Positions 1-7,327 of a stretch of 47,446 bases of DNA are shown here, piece after piece. The notes under the pieces are model-generated. The model saw only the letters and a program-made list of their open reading frames with translations, was not told the origin of the DNA and made no database searches. The DNA lies in assembly GCA_910585245.1 (NCBI GenBank), contig CAJUCO010000017.1, forward strand, positions 1 to 47,446. Direction: 5' to 3'. The position numbers and the translations under genes were made by a program. The first letter of the stretch is position 1. The number at the start of each line of letters is the position of its first letter. This DNA is from an uncultured Oscillibacter sp. (GTDB lineage Bacteria; Bacillota; Clostridia; Oscillospirales; Oscillospiraceae).

Positions 1-33
1 CGCCGCCAGTTCTTTTAGTCCTTTCTCATTCAT
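1..33 (-). CDS. 5' end of an unidentified gene (runs off the window)
   Basis: The leftward reading frame starts with ATG at 33 and encodes MNEKGLKELAA before the window edge. A purine-rich ribosome-binding stretch (AAGGAAGGGA) lies about 7 bases upstream, and a promoter fits at 91-120. Eleven residues are too few to identify a family. The start call rests only on the RBS and promoter. Confidence 0.45.
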   Translation of the reverse strand, partial: MNEKGLKELAA

Positions 34-90
34 CTAGTTCCCTTCCTTTCCTGCCTGTGATGGAATACTATGGGGCTTACCTCGTGGGAT

Positions 91-120
91 ATTCTACTCC
101 TCCTACGCCGCCCCCGTCAA
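91..120 (-). promoter_or_regulatory. Sigma-A-type promoter for the leftward partial gene
   Basis: On the minus strand TTGACG (115-120) and TAGAAT (91-96) are separated by 18 bases, a good match to the vegetative consensus. It points at the partial gene at 1-33. Confidence 0.55.
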
Positions 121-144
121 TGACAATTATATTTTTAACAAACT

Positions 145-181
145 TTTTGCGTGCATTTTCCCGGATTTTGCGTGCATTTTC
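145..181. repeat. Pair of 16-bp direct repeats, 21-bp period
   Basis: The 16-mer TTTTGCGTGCATTTTC occurs at 145-160 and again at 166-181. The 21-bp period is two helical turns, so both copies face the same side of the DNA. They sit just upstream of the -35 box at 115-120, so they could be tandem binding sites for a regulator of the leftward gene. No regulator is identified. Confidence 0.6.
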
Positions 182-189
182 TACATATT

Positions 190-220
190 GGAAAGCCGGG
201 ATTCATCGTCCCGGCTTTCC
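190..220 (-). terminator. Hairpin after the permuted phosphoglycerate mutase gene
   Basis: An 11-bp perfect stem (GGAAAGCCGGG, 190-200, with its complement at 210-220) surrounds a 9-base loop just beyond the leftward gene ending at 233. It lacks a clean U-run, so termination is plausible but not certain. Confidence 0.5.
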
Positions 221-232
221 GCACAAAAGAGT

Positions 233-1801
233 TTATTCGTACTGGGTCCCCACGCCCTCAACCATGGCGTCATAGGCCCGTTTCACCTTGTCATAATTCT
301 TGTCCCGGTCCAGAGCCACGCCCCGGCCCACGCCGTCCACAATGCGGCCCACGCCGATGGCATTTAGCTTCTCGTCGGTCTCCGCCAGAAGAGCAGGAGC
401 GCTGCCGGGATCGGTGGAGCGGCCGTCGAAGATGATGTGGAGGTACACCCGGCTAAGGCCGTTGTCCCGGGCCATCTCGCAGATGTTCAGGGGATAGTCG
501 ATACAGCCGTGAGAGGACTTGTAAGTGAGGTAGGCCAGCAGGTGCAAAGCGGTGCCGTTCTTTTTGGCGTGCTCAATGGCCTGGAGGAAAATGGGATTTT
601 CTTTAAAGCTGCCGTCTTTCACGGCGGCGTCCAGACGGACGTCGTCCTGCATCACGCAGCGGCCCGCGCCCAGGTTGGAGTGGCCCGCCTCGGAGTTGCC
701 GGCCTTGCCGGCCCCCAGGCCCACGAACTCGCCGGAGGCGTGGAGTTTAGACCAGGACTGTCCGGCAAGCAGGGAGTCCCAGTAGGGCGTGTCGGCAATG
801 TGGATGGCGTCCCCCTCGTCCCCGGTGCCCAGACCCCAGCCGTCGCAGATGATGAGCAGCATCTTCCGGCCCTTGCCCCAAGACTTGCCCTCACAGAGGG
901 ACTTGCCGTCCATCTCGGCAGGCTGGGGGATACCCAGGACGTCCAGCACCGTGGGGGACACGTCGCCCAGGGAGCCGTCCCGCAGGGCAATGGGGCTCTT
1001 GTCGGCGGGGTCAATCATGATAAAGGGCACCAGATTGGTGGTGTGGGCCCCGTCGGGTTTTCCCGCGGCGGTGTAGAGCTTTTCAATGTTTCCGTGGTCC
1101 GCCGTAATGGCCACCACATAGCCCTTGCCCAGGGCGTCGTTCACCACTTTGTCCAGGTACTGGCTCACATAGCCGCAGGCTTTGATTTTCGCCTCGGTGT
1201 TAGAAGTGTGGCCGATGACGTCTCCGTTGGCAAAGTTGGTCACCACAAAGTCATATTTTCCCAGCGCGTCCATAACGGTGTCCGCTACCTTGGGGAGGGA
1301 CAGCTCCGGCTGCTGGTCAAAGTCGATGCCCTTGGGAGAGGGAATGCAAACGTCGTCCTCCCCGGGGAAGGGGTTGTTTTCTCCACCGTTGAAGAAGAAG
1401 GTCACATGGGCGAATTTTTCGCTCTCGGCGCAGTGAAACTGGGTCTTTCCAGCCTCGCTGAGGACCTGGGCCAGGGGCTTCACCACTTTGGCGGGGGCGA
1501 AGGCAATGGGCAGGTCCTTGAACTTGTCGTGATACATGGTCATGATGACAAAGTCCAGGTCCGACAGCTTCCGGCGCTCCACTTTGTCGAAGTCCGGCTC
1601 CGTGAACATCTCGGTGAGTTCAATCTCCCGCTCGCCCCGGCGGCAGCAGAAGATGGCGGCGTCACCGTCGGAAATCTTGCCCACGGGTTTGCCGTCCTCC
1701 ACCAGGACCATGGGTTCCAGATGGTAGTCGTCCTGGCCCAGTTCGTATGCCTTTTTGACGGCCTCAGCCAGCTGAGCGCCGCCGCGTTTGATATCTGCCA
1801 T
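233..1801 (-). CDS. Circularly permuted cofactor-independent phosphoglycerate mutase-like protein
   Basis: This 522-aa protein belongs to the 2,3-bisphosphoglycerate-independent phosphoglycerate mutase (iPGM) group of the alkaline phosphatase superfamily, which interconverts 3- and 2-phosphoglycerate through a phosphoserine. Its segments are in the wrong order. Residues 1-305 match the C-terminal half of a normal iPGM: R55 and R58, SEKFAHVTFFFNGG with K129, D194 and H198, ITADHGN with D235/H236, and H253. A short basic linker follows (about 306-313), then the normal N-terminal half: LIICDGWG with D320, GNSEAGHSNLGAGR with nucleophile S370, H431, R461, R493 and R499. The protein ends where the middle of the transferase domain would be. 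Every family catalytic residue I can place is kept except the Asp of the GRD motif, which is Ser462 here. The start is fixed by AGGAGG at 1810-1815. It is probably the last gene of a LacI-controlled operon with three HAD genes. Whether the natural substrate is phosphoglycerate is not shown. Confidence 0.85.
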   Translation of the reverse strand: MADIKRGGAQLAEAVKKAYELGQDDYHLEPMVLVEDGKPVGKISDGDAAIFCCRRGEREIELTEMFTEPDFDKVERRKLSDLDFVIMTMYHDKFKDLPIAFAPAKVVKPLAQVLSEAGKTQFHCAESEKFAHVTFFFNGGENNPFPGEDDVCIPSPKGIDFDQQPELSLPKVADTVMDALGKYDFVVTNFANGDVIGHTSNTEAKIKACGYVSQYLDKVVNDALGKGYVVAITADHGNIEKLYTAAGKPDGAHTTNLVPFIMIDPADKSPIALRDGSLGDVSPTVLDVLGIPQPAEMDGKSLCEGKSWGKGRKMLLIICDGWGLGTGDEGDAIHIADTPYWDSLLAGQSWSKLHASGEFVGLGAGKAGNSEAGHSNLGAGRCVMQDDVRLDAAVKDGSFKENPIFLQAIEHAKKNGTALHLLAYLTYKSSHGCIDYPLNICEMARDNGLSRVYLHIIFDGRSTDPGSAPALLAETDEKLNAIGVGRIVDGVGRGVALDRDKNYDKVKRAYDAMVEGVGTQYE

Positions 1802-1906
1802 ATAAAAAACCTCCTGAGATCATTGATATTGGTATGGTAGCTTTCTGGGAAAAACCGTCCTATTAAGGAGCGGGAGGCAACACCGCCTTCTCCGCTTCCC
1901 GGGATT

Positions 1907-2683
1907 TCACTGTCCGTCGTTGGGGGCGATCAGCTTGTCAAGCGCCACCTTGCCCCGCTCCGGGAAGATGTCCAGCAGCTGGGGGAAGGTGTAAACCTTG
2001 CCGTCGGGCATATTCTCCTCTGTCAGCTTCAGGGGCTTGCTTTGGTCGTATTGCACGGTCACCGTCATGCCGAAGTCCACGGCCTTGGCCCCCACAATGT
2101 CCCGGTTCAGGTTGTCGCCCACGTAGCAGCAGTTCTCCGGCTGGGCCCCCACTTCCTCCATGGCGTAGTAGTAGATGGCGGGACCGGGCTTGCGGATGTA
2201 GGTGACGGAGGACTGCTGAACGGTCTTGAAATAGGGCCGGAGACCGTCGGCGTCCAGCCACTCGTCCACCTCCCGCTTGCCTACCAGATCGCTGATGATG
2301 CCCAGGGTGTATCCCCGGGCGCAGAGCTCCTTGACGGTGTCCGCGCCGCCCTCCACCACCGTGCGGCGGCCCTTGGTCTGGCGGTATTGATAGGTCAGCT
2401 CGGAGGCGTTTTTCAAGATGCGCTCTTTGTCCATATCATAGGCCAGCCACCGGGTCCACAGGACCTCCTCCGGCGCCTCGCACATGAATTTCAGGGCCCA
2501 GTCCCGGTATTTGTCATACCGTTTGTCAATCACGTCGCTGAACCACTGGTTGGGGTTGTCGGTTTCCACGCCGCAAAGCCGGGCGATTTTCGCCCGGGCG
2601 GCGGAGAGGTAGGCGGGATCCTCGTCAATGACCCGGAAGGTGCCCCCCAGGTCCAGGAAGATGTAACGAATATCGGTGTTCAT
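1907..2683 (-). CDS. HAD-family protein, third of three tandem paralogues
   Basis: This 258-aa protein is a haloacid dehalogenase-superfamily member (subfamily IA-like). Motif I is FLDLGGTF with nucleophile D11, but the usual second aspartate two residues later (the acid/base of phosphatases) is Gly. Motif III Lys is in TYIRKPGPAIYY and motif IV is VGDNLNRD. A helical cap lies between motifs I and II. It is clearly paralogous to the two genes upstream; all share the segment around YQYR..KGRR. The gap to the preceding gene is 91 bp and holds a GC hairpin near 2746-2761. Loss of the second Asp means a phosphatase role should not be assumed; dehalogenases and phosphonatases also lack it. Substrate unknown. 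Confidence 0.8.
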   Translation of the reverse strand: MNTDIRYIFLDLGGTFRVIDEDPAYLSAARAKIARLCGVETDNPNQWFSDVIDKRYDKYRDWALKFMCEAPEEVLWTRWLAYDMDKERILKNASELTYQYRQTKGRRTVVEGGADTVKELCARGYTLGIISDLVGKREVDEWLDADGLRPYFKTVQQSSVTYIRKPGPAIYYYAMEEVGAQPENCCYVGDNLNRDIVGAKAVDFGMTVTVQYDQSKPLKLTEENMPDGKVYTFPQLLDIFPERGKVALDKLIAPNDGQ

Positions 2684-2774
2684 GCCCTATCGGCCTCCTT
2701 ATTTATATGCACTTGCCCTCTCAAAAACGCGGGATACGCCCGAGGGGCGTTTGCCCCCGGACGTCCTTTGAGCC

Positions 2775-3512
2775 TTAGTTCAACGGGGGAAGCAGCTCCA
2801 AAATCTCCCGGAAATCGCTGATCACCGCGTCCGGCCGGTTGGCCTCGGTGAACTCCACGGCGTGCTTTTTCTCCGGGGAGCGGAAGATGATGTTGCAGCC
2901 GATGCCGGCCTCTTTTGCCCCGGTGATGTCCCGTTTCACATTGTCCGCCACGGACACGCAGTCCTCCGGCGCCACGCCGATGTCCTTGCAGGCCACGGCG
3001 TAGATCTCGGAGCAGGGCTTGCGCAGGCCGCAGACGGAGGAGAGAATCACACTGTCAAAATACTCCGCCAGACCGTCCTCCTCCAGCCAGTCGGGGACTT
3101 CGTTCTCCCCGATGAGGTTGGAGATGATGCCCAGTTTATAGCCCCGGTCATGGAGACCCTTGATGACCTCCACGCCGCCGTCCACAACCACCCGGCGGCC
3201 CTTGCACTGGCGGTACTGGAAGCTCAGCTCGTGGCAAACCTGCTTGATTCGGGTCTGATCGTAGTCCGGCAGCAGCCACTTGCACCAAAGCTCCTCGTCA
3301 TTGGACTCCTTGTCCTCCTCCAGGGCCCACTTGCGGTAGGGCTCGTAGCGCTCTTCAACCAACTGGTAGAACTCCTCGTAGGGCACGGGAGACCCGGCGA
3401 TCTCCGCCATCTTCCGGCGGGCGTGCCTCATCCAGGGCTCCTCCAAAAGCGCGATGCGCAGCGTGCCCCCCAGGTCGAAAAAGACGGCCTTGTAACGCTT
3501 TGTCGTATCCAT
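2775..3512 (-). CDS. HAD-family protein, second of three tandem paralogues
   Basis: This is a 245-aa HAD-superfamily protein. Motif I is FFDLGGTL with nucleophile D13, again with Gly in place of the second Asp. Motif II Ser is in VILSSV, motif III Lys in LRKPCSEIY, and motif IV reads VADNVKRD, so the usual Gly before the metal-binding Asp is Ala. It lies 27 bp downstream of the first paralogue and is almost certainly cotranscribed with it. The stretch FQYRQCKGRRVVVDGG matches the third paralogue closely, so those two are the more recent duplicates. Substrate not recognisable. Confidence 0.8.
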   Translation of the reverse strand: MDTTKRYKAVFFDLGGTLRIALLEEPWMRHARRKMAEIAGSPVPYEEFYQLVEERYEPYRKWALEEDKESNDEELWCKWLLPDYDQTRIKQVCHELSFQYRQCKGRRVVVDGGVEVIKGLHDRGYKLGIISNLIGENEVPDWLEEDGLAEYFDSVILSSVCGLRKPCSEIYAVACKDIGVAPEDCVSVADNVKRDITGAKEAGIGCNIIFRSPEKKHAVEFTEANRPDAVISDFREILELLPPLN

Positions 3513-3539
3513 CGGCGTTCCCTCCTGATTGAATTGAAT

Positions 3540-4274
3540 TTAAGTACGGGCGGGGAAAATATCCAGGAGCTGGCTCAGGGCGGTGATGACGTGGTCCGGG
3601 GTAAATTCCTTGCCTGTGGCGTGTTCCATGTTCAGGGTGTCCGGCTCGTCAATGCGGATCATCATGCCAAAGCCCGCAGCCTGGGTGCCCTCCACGTCCC
3701 GGACCGGGTTGTCGCCCACGTAGGCGCAGTTGGCCTCCGGGGTGCCGATGCAACGACAGGCCAGGTGGTAAATCTCCGGGTTGGGCTTGCGGAGGCGGAC
3801 TTTGGAGGAGAGGATGGTGGTCTTGAAGCACTGGGCCACGCCGTCTGTGGCCATCCAGTCGGGGATTTCCGTCTCGGTTACGGTGTTGGCGATGATGCCC
3901 AGGGTGTACCCCCGGGCGCAGAGCTCTTTCAGCGTAGCGACGGCGTCGGCCCGGGCCACCCGGCGGCCGTCGTGGTCCCGCCAGAGGCGGGTGAGCTTGG
4001 CGGCGTTGGCGAAAATCATGTTGGTGTCGTACTCTGGCAGCATATACTGGGTCCACAGCTCCCCCTCGGAGGCGTCCAGCAGGGTCTCCTTGGACATCTT
4101 GCGGTACTTCTTCCACCGCTCCTCCAGCTTGGCAAAGAGCTCGTCATGGCTCTCGGTGGTGTGGATCAGCTCCATCAGTCCCGCCTCGGCCCGGTCGATG
4201 AAGTCCTGTTCCTTCAACACAATGCGCAGCGTGTTGCCAACGTCAAAAAAGATCGTTTTGATATCGGGGGTCAT
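3540..4274 (-). CDS. HAD-family protein, first gene of the leftward operon
   Basis: This 244-aa HAD-superfamily protein has motif I FFDVGNTL (nucleophile D11; Gly13 where phosphatases have the second Asp), motif II in TTILSS, motif III Lys in LRKPNPEIY and motif IV in YVGDNPVRD. It is the promoter-proximal gene of the leftward run. A TTGACA/TAGAAT promoter lies at 4387-4416, and a LacI-type operator at 4362-4372 sits at the expected transcription start. The RBS is AAGGAGGA just upstream of the ATG. It probably acts on a small phosphorylated metabolite or shares substrates with the PHP and PfkB proteins encoded divergently, which is inference from context. Confidence 0.8.
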   Translation of the reverse strand: MTPDIKTIFFDVGNTLRIVLKEQDFIDRAEAGLMELIHTTESHDELFAKLEERWKKYRKMSKETLLDASEGELWTQYMLPEYDTNMIFANAAKLTRLWRDHDGRRVARADAVATLKELCARGYTLGIIANTVTETEIPDWMATDGVAQCFKTTILSSKVRLRKPNPEIYHLACRCIGTPEANCAYVGDNPVRDVEGTQAAGFGMMIRIDEPDTLNMEHATGKEFTPDHVITALSQLLDIFPART

Positions 4275-4361
4275 AGAAATTCCTCCTTGTAATGTTTTCA
4301 GACGTCACGGGTCCCCGAAACCGGGTTCCGGGAGGCTTTGGACCGTCTCCGGCCCAACCGT

Positions 4362-4372
4362 AAACGTTTGCG
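4362..4372. promoter_or_regulatory. LacI-family operator O1 (HAD operon side)
   Basis: The sequence AAACGTTTGCG is centred on a CG dyad, typical of LacI/CcpA-family sites; with flanks it reads CGTAAACGTTTGCG. The identical 11-mer recurs at 4571-4581. O1 begins about 8 bases past the expected start of the leftward promoter, where a bound repressor would block transcription of the HAD operon. Confidence 0.75.
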
Positions 4373-4386
4373 GCCTTTTCAGCTTT

Positions 4387-4416
4387 ATTCTAAATGAAAC
4401 ACAGGTCCTTTGTCAA
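4387..4416 (-). promoter_or_regulatory. Promoter of the HAD/iPGM operon
   Basis: On the minus strand a perfect TTGACA (4411-4416) is followed after 18 bases by TAGAAT (4387-4392). Transcription would start near 4380, immediately before operator O1, and run through the three HAD genes. Confidence 0.7.
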
Positions 4417-4487
4417 TATGCCAAACGCCGAAGACTTTGTTTATTTTTCGTTTTTCTGCCCAAAGATGGGAAAAACACAGATTGTTA

Positions 4488-4516
4488 TTGACATTGCCGC
4501 AAAAATCGGATATTCT
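4488..4516 (+). promoter_or_regulatory. Promoter of lacI-PHP-pfkB
   Basis: TTGACA (4488-4493) and TATTCT (4511-4516) with a 17-base spacer. A second TTGACA at 4521-4526 has no good -10 box. Transcription would begin near 4523, upstream of operator O2, so LacI bound at O2 could act as a roadblock. The rest of the 338-bp gap (4275-4612) holds no further gene. Confidence 0.6.
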
Positions 4517-4570
4517 TTACTTGACAACCTGAACGGGCCGGAGTTTGGCCGGTTCCAAAAAATAAAGCGG

Positions 4571-4581
4571 AAACGTTTGCG
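4571..4581. promoter_or_regulatory. LacI-family operator O2 (lacI side)
   Basis: A second exact copy of AAACGTTTGCG lies 31 bp upstream of the lacI start codon and 209 bp from O1. Two identical sites on both sides of a divergent promoter region suggest autoregulation and possibly repression by looping. Confidence 0.75.
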
Positions 4582-4612
4582 ATTTCCAGCGGGGCGGAAA
4601 GGATGAAAAGTT

Positions 4613-5623
4613 ATGAAAAGTGTAACCTTGAAAGACGTTGCCAAGGCCGCCGGCGTCTCTTACGCCACCGTGTCCCGCGCCCTCTCCGGCAGCCACCAGA
4701 TTGGCAGCGACACCAGGGAGCGTATCATCAAGCTCTGCGATGAAATGGGTTATACCACCAACTATGTCGCCCGCTCCATGGTGACCAAGCGCACCGGGCT
4801 CATCGGGCTGGTGGTCCCCTCCATCGACAACCAGTTTATGTCGGAGCTTGCCTATTACGCCGAGATGAGCGCCCGGAGCCACGGCTATAACATCATGCTC
4901 TGCAACTCCGGGCCGGATTTGAAACAGGAGAAGACCGTGGTAAAGCTCCTGCTCAGCCGGCAGGTGGACGGCATCCTGATCGTCCCCCAAAGTCCCAAGA
5001 CCTATGAAACCATACGGGCCTACACGGATCAGGTGCCCACGGTCTTCCTCAGTGAAAATCTCCGGGACCAGCCCCAGAGCTATGTAGCCGTGGACAACAG
5101 CCGGGGGACCTATATCGGCACCAAATACCTCTATGAGCTGGGCCACCGGGATATCCTTTACTTTGGCCGCCGGCACACCACCACCCACCAGTTCCGGGCG
5201 GACGGCTACATCCGGGCCTGCCAGGAACTGGGGCTGACGCCCCGGTTTTTCAACAGCGAGTTCACCCGCTCCTCCATCAACAATGGTTATCAACTGGCCA
5301 AGGAGCTGTTCGCAAAGCCCGTGGACTACTCCGCCGTCTTCGCCTCCACGGACTCCAACGCCCTGGGCCTTTTGAAGGCGGCGGATGACGCCCACATCAG
5401 CATCCCCGGGCAGCTGAGCCTCATCGGCTTTGACAACATCTCCTCCACCGCCCTTCCCCGGATTGAGCTGACCACCATGGAACAGCCCAAGCGAGACATG
5501 GCCGTCCAGGCGGTGGATATGCTCCGGGACAAGATTGAAAACGGCACCCAGGGCTATGTCCACCAGATTCTGATGCCGACGCTTATCAAGCGCAGCACCT
5601 GCCGGAACCTGTACGCTTCTTAA
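4613..5623 (+). CDS. LacI-family transcriptional regulator
   Basis: This 336-aa protein has a classic N-terminal LacI helix-turn-helix (VTLKDVAKAAGVSYATVSRA, about residues 4-23) and hinge helix (NYVARSMVTKRT). A periplasmic-binding-protein-like effector domain follows from about residue 60 (GLIGLVVPSIDNQFMSEL). The RBS is AAGGA nine bases upstream. It faces the HAD operon and heads a rightward run with the PHP and PfkB genes (44-bp gap, then a 4-bp overlap). The two AAACGTTTGCG sites are its likely operators. The effector is probably a sugar or sugar phosphate, as is usual for the family, but nothing in the sequence identifies it. Confidence 0.9.
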   Translation: MKSVTLKDVAKAAGVSYATVSRALSGSHQIGSDTRERIIKLCDEMGYTTNYVARSMVTKRTGLIGLVVPSIDNQFMSELAYYAEMSARSHGYNIMLCNSGPDLKQEKTVVKLLLSRQVDGILIVPQSPKTYETIRAYTDQVPTVFLSENLRDQPQSYVAVDNSRGTYIGTKYLYELGHRDILYFGRRHTTTHQFRADGYIRACQELGLTPRFFNSEFTRSSINNGYQLAKELFAKPVDYSAVFASTDSNALGLLKAADDAHISIPGQLSLIGFDNISSTALPRIELTTMEQPKRDMAVQAVDMLRDKIENGTQGYVHQILMPTLIKRSTCRNLYAS

Positions 5624-5667
5624 ATCACGGGAGGCCCCGCCTCCTTCATGAAAGAGGGAAATTTACT

Positions 5668-6399
5668 ATGAACGGCTACCGTTACGACCCCCACACCCAC
5701 ACTGCCGAAACCAGCCACTGCGGCCACCTCTACGCCGCGGACGTGGTGGACCGATATGTCCGAAACGGCTTCACCGGCCTGGTGGTCACAGACCACCTCC
5801 ACCCGGAGTATCTCTCCCGCATCGACACCGAGCACAACTGGGACCTGGTTTGCGACCATTACCTCAGCGGCTACCACGCCTCCAAGCGCCGGGGCGACGA
5901 GGTGGGGCTGGACGTCATCCTGGGGGCGGAGCTCCGTTTTCCGGAAAACGACAACGACTACCTGGTCTACGGCATCGACGAGCAATGGCTCCGCTCCAAC
6001 CCCTATGTCTGCTGCATGAGCGCCCAGGAGTTTTTTGACAAATACCATCACCAGGTCCTCATCATCCACGCCCACCCCTTCCGCAAGGGCAGCGCCCCGG
6101 TCCAGGAGACCGCCGTCCACGGGGCGGAAATCATCAATGGAAACCCCCGCCACGAAAACAACAACGACAAGGCCCTGGAGCTTTGCCGCCGCCACCCGGA
6201 GTATTTCCGTCTGGCCGGGTCCGACACCCACCGGGACGGGGACGAGGCCAGAACCGCCGTCCTCCTTCCCGAGCGGGTTCACGACTCCTTCGCCTACAAG
6301 CGCATCATTGAAAGCCGCCGGTTCCACCTCTGGAGTCCCGCGTTTCAGGAGTTCGTGGAGGCTGACGAGGCCATTCGCAAGGAGGAAGAAACGAAATGA
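5668..6399 (+). CDS. PHP-domain metal-dependent phosphoesterase
   Basis: This 243-aa protein has the polymerase-and-histidinol-phosphatase fold motifs in order: DPHTHT (H9, H11), VVTDHLH (D42, H43), GAELRF (E88), IIHAHPF (H134, H136) and AGSDTHRDGDE (D186, H188). These side chains normally bind two or three metal ions that cleave phosphomonoesters or phosphodiesters. No signal peptide is visible, so it should be cytoplasmic. The PfkB gene overlaps its stop by 4 bp (ATGA), indicating translational coupling. Cotranscription with lacI suggests catabolism or recycling of a phosphorylated sugar or polyol. Its substrate is unknown; histidinol phosphatase (HisK-like) is less likely with no his genes nearby. 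Confidence 0.85.
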   Translation: MNGYRYDPHTHTAETSHCGHLYAADVVDRYVRNGFTGLVVTDHLHPEYLSRIDTEHNWDLVCDHYLSGYHASKRRGDEVGLDVILGAELRFPENDNDYLVYGIDEQWLRSNPYVCCMSAQEFFDKYHHQVLIIHAHPFRKGSAPVQETAVHGAEIINGNPRHENNNDKALELCRRHPEYFRLAGSDTHRDGDEARTAVLLPERVHDSFAYKRIIESRRFHLWSPAFQEFVEADEAIRKEEETK

Positions 6400-7277
6400 G
6401 CCAGTTTGAATCTCTGATCATCGGTGAAATCGCCCAGGACACCAATGTGGACTATGACGGAACCACGGTGCAGGCCATTGGCGGCGCGGTGTACTACTCC
6501 GGTTTTGCCGCCGCCAACATGGGGCACAAAATCGCGGTCCTCCCCAAGGCGGACACCGCCCAGGTGGACTTGAAGGCCGCCTTTACCGCCGCGCCCAATA
6601 TCACGGTCTTCCCCCTTCACAGCGCCCACTCCTTTGTCACCAAGAACGTCTATCACACCCCGGACCGGGAGCGGCGCACTTCCACCGTGGACAGCAAAAT
6701 CGACCCCTACCGGCCCCAGGAGGTCCCGGAGGAGATTGACGCCAAGATCTGGCACCTGGCGGGCCTGGTGGGGGGCGACATCCCCAATGAGTTTTTGCCC
6801 TTCGCCGCCAAGAAGGCCATGCTGGCCATCGACGTGCAGTGTATGCTCCGCTGGGAGGAGAACGGCGGCATGGTCTACCGGGACTGGGAGGCCAAGAAGG
6901 AACTGCTCCCCTATGTCCGCTTCCTGAAAACCGACGCCGCCGAGGCGGAAATTCTCACCGGCCTCACGGACCGGGCGGAGGCCGCCAGAGTTCTCCACAG
7001 CTGGGGCGCCAAGGAAATCCTCATCACTCACAACACCGAGGTGCTGGTTTACGACGGCAAGGAAATCTACACCTGCCCCATCAAGGCCCGGAGCCTGGGG
7101 GGCCGCACCGGCCGGGGGGACACCACCTTCGCCTGCTACATCAACGAGCGGCTGACCCAGGATATTCCCGCCGCCCTCCAGACCGCCACGGCGCTGGTCT
7201 CCCTGAAAATGGAGACCCCGGGCCCCTATATGGGCACCCGGGCGGACGTGGAGGCTTACATCAAGGAATTTTATTGA
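6396..7277 (+). CDS. PfkB/ribokinase-family carbohydrate kinase
   Basis: This 293-aa protein has the PfkB-family N-terminal glycine motif (IGGAVYYSG, about 28-36) and the C-terminal signature GRTGRGDTTFACYI with catalytic-base D242. The family transfers the ATP gamma-phosphate to a sugar or nucleoside hydroxyl. It is slightly shorter than ribokinase (about 305 aa), and the usual DTxGAGD is GRTGRGD, so it is not a standard ribokinase or fructokinase. It overlaps the PHP gene by 4 bp, and a strong terminator follows at 7293. With the PHP phosphatase and LacI regulator it looks like part of one carbohydrate-phosphate pathway. Confidence 0.85.
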   Translation: MSQFESLIIGEIAQDTNVDYDGTTVQAIGGAVYYSGFAAANMGHKIAVLPKADTAQVDLKAAFTAAPNITVFPLHSAHSFVTKNVYHTPDRERRTSTVDSKIDPYRPQEVPEEIDAKIWHLAGLVGGDIPNEFLPFAAKKAMLAIDVQCMLRWEENGGMVYRDWEAKKELLPYVRFLKTDAAEAEILTGLTDRAEAARVLHSWGAKEILITHNTEVLVYDGKEIYTCPIKARSLGGRTGRGDTTFACYINERLTQDIPAALQTATALVSLKMETPGPYMGTRADVEAYIKEFY

Positions 7278-7292
7278 GGCTGCGCATAACAA

Positions 7293-7327
7293 GGTCCCCC
7301 GGCTTTTCGCCGGGGGACCGCTTTTTT
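7293..7327 (+). terminator. Rho-independent terminator of the lacI-PHP-pfkB unit
   Basis: An 11-bp GC stem (GGTCCCCCGGC, 7293-7303, pairing with 7309-7319) has a 5-base loop and is followed closely by a T-run (GCTTTTTT). It ends the rightward operon and abuts the convergent gene ending at 7326. Confidence 0.9.

Noticed and set aside
233..1801. Explaining the unusual iPGM domain order by a frameshift or two separate genes
   Set aside because: There is one continuous frame, the linker is in frame, and a strong RBS stands at the unusual N-terminus.
437..1840. A 467-codon rightward frame opposite the permuted iPGM gene
   Set aside because: It is antisense to a well-supported enzyme gene, has no RBS and shows the composition expected from GC-rich codon-position bias.
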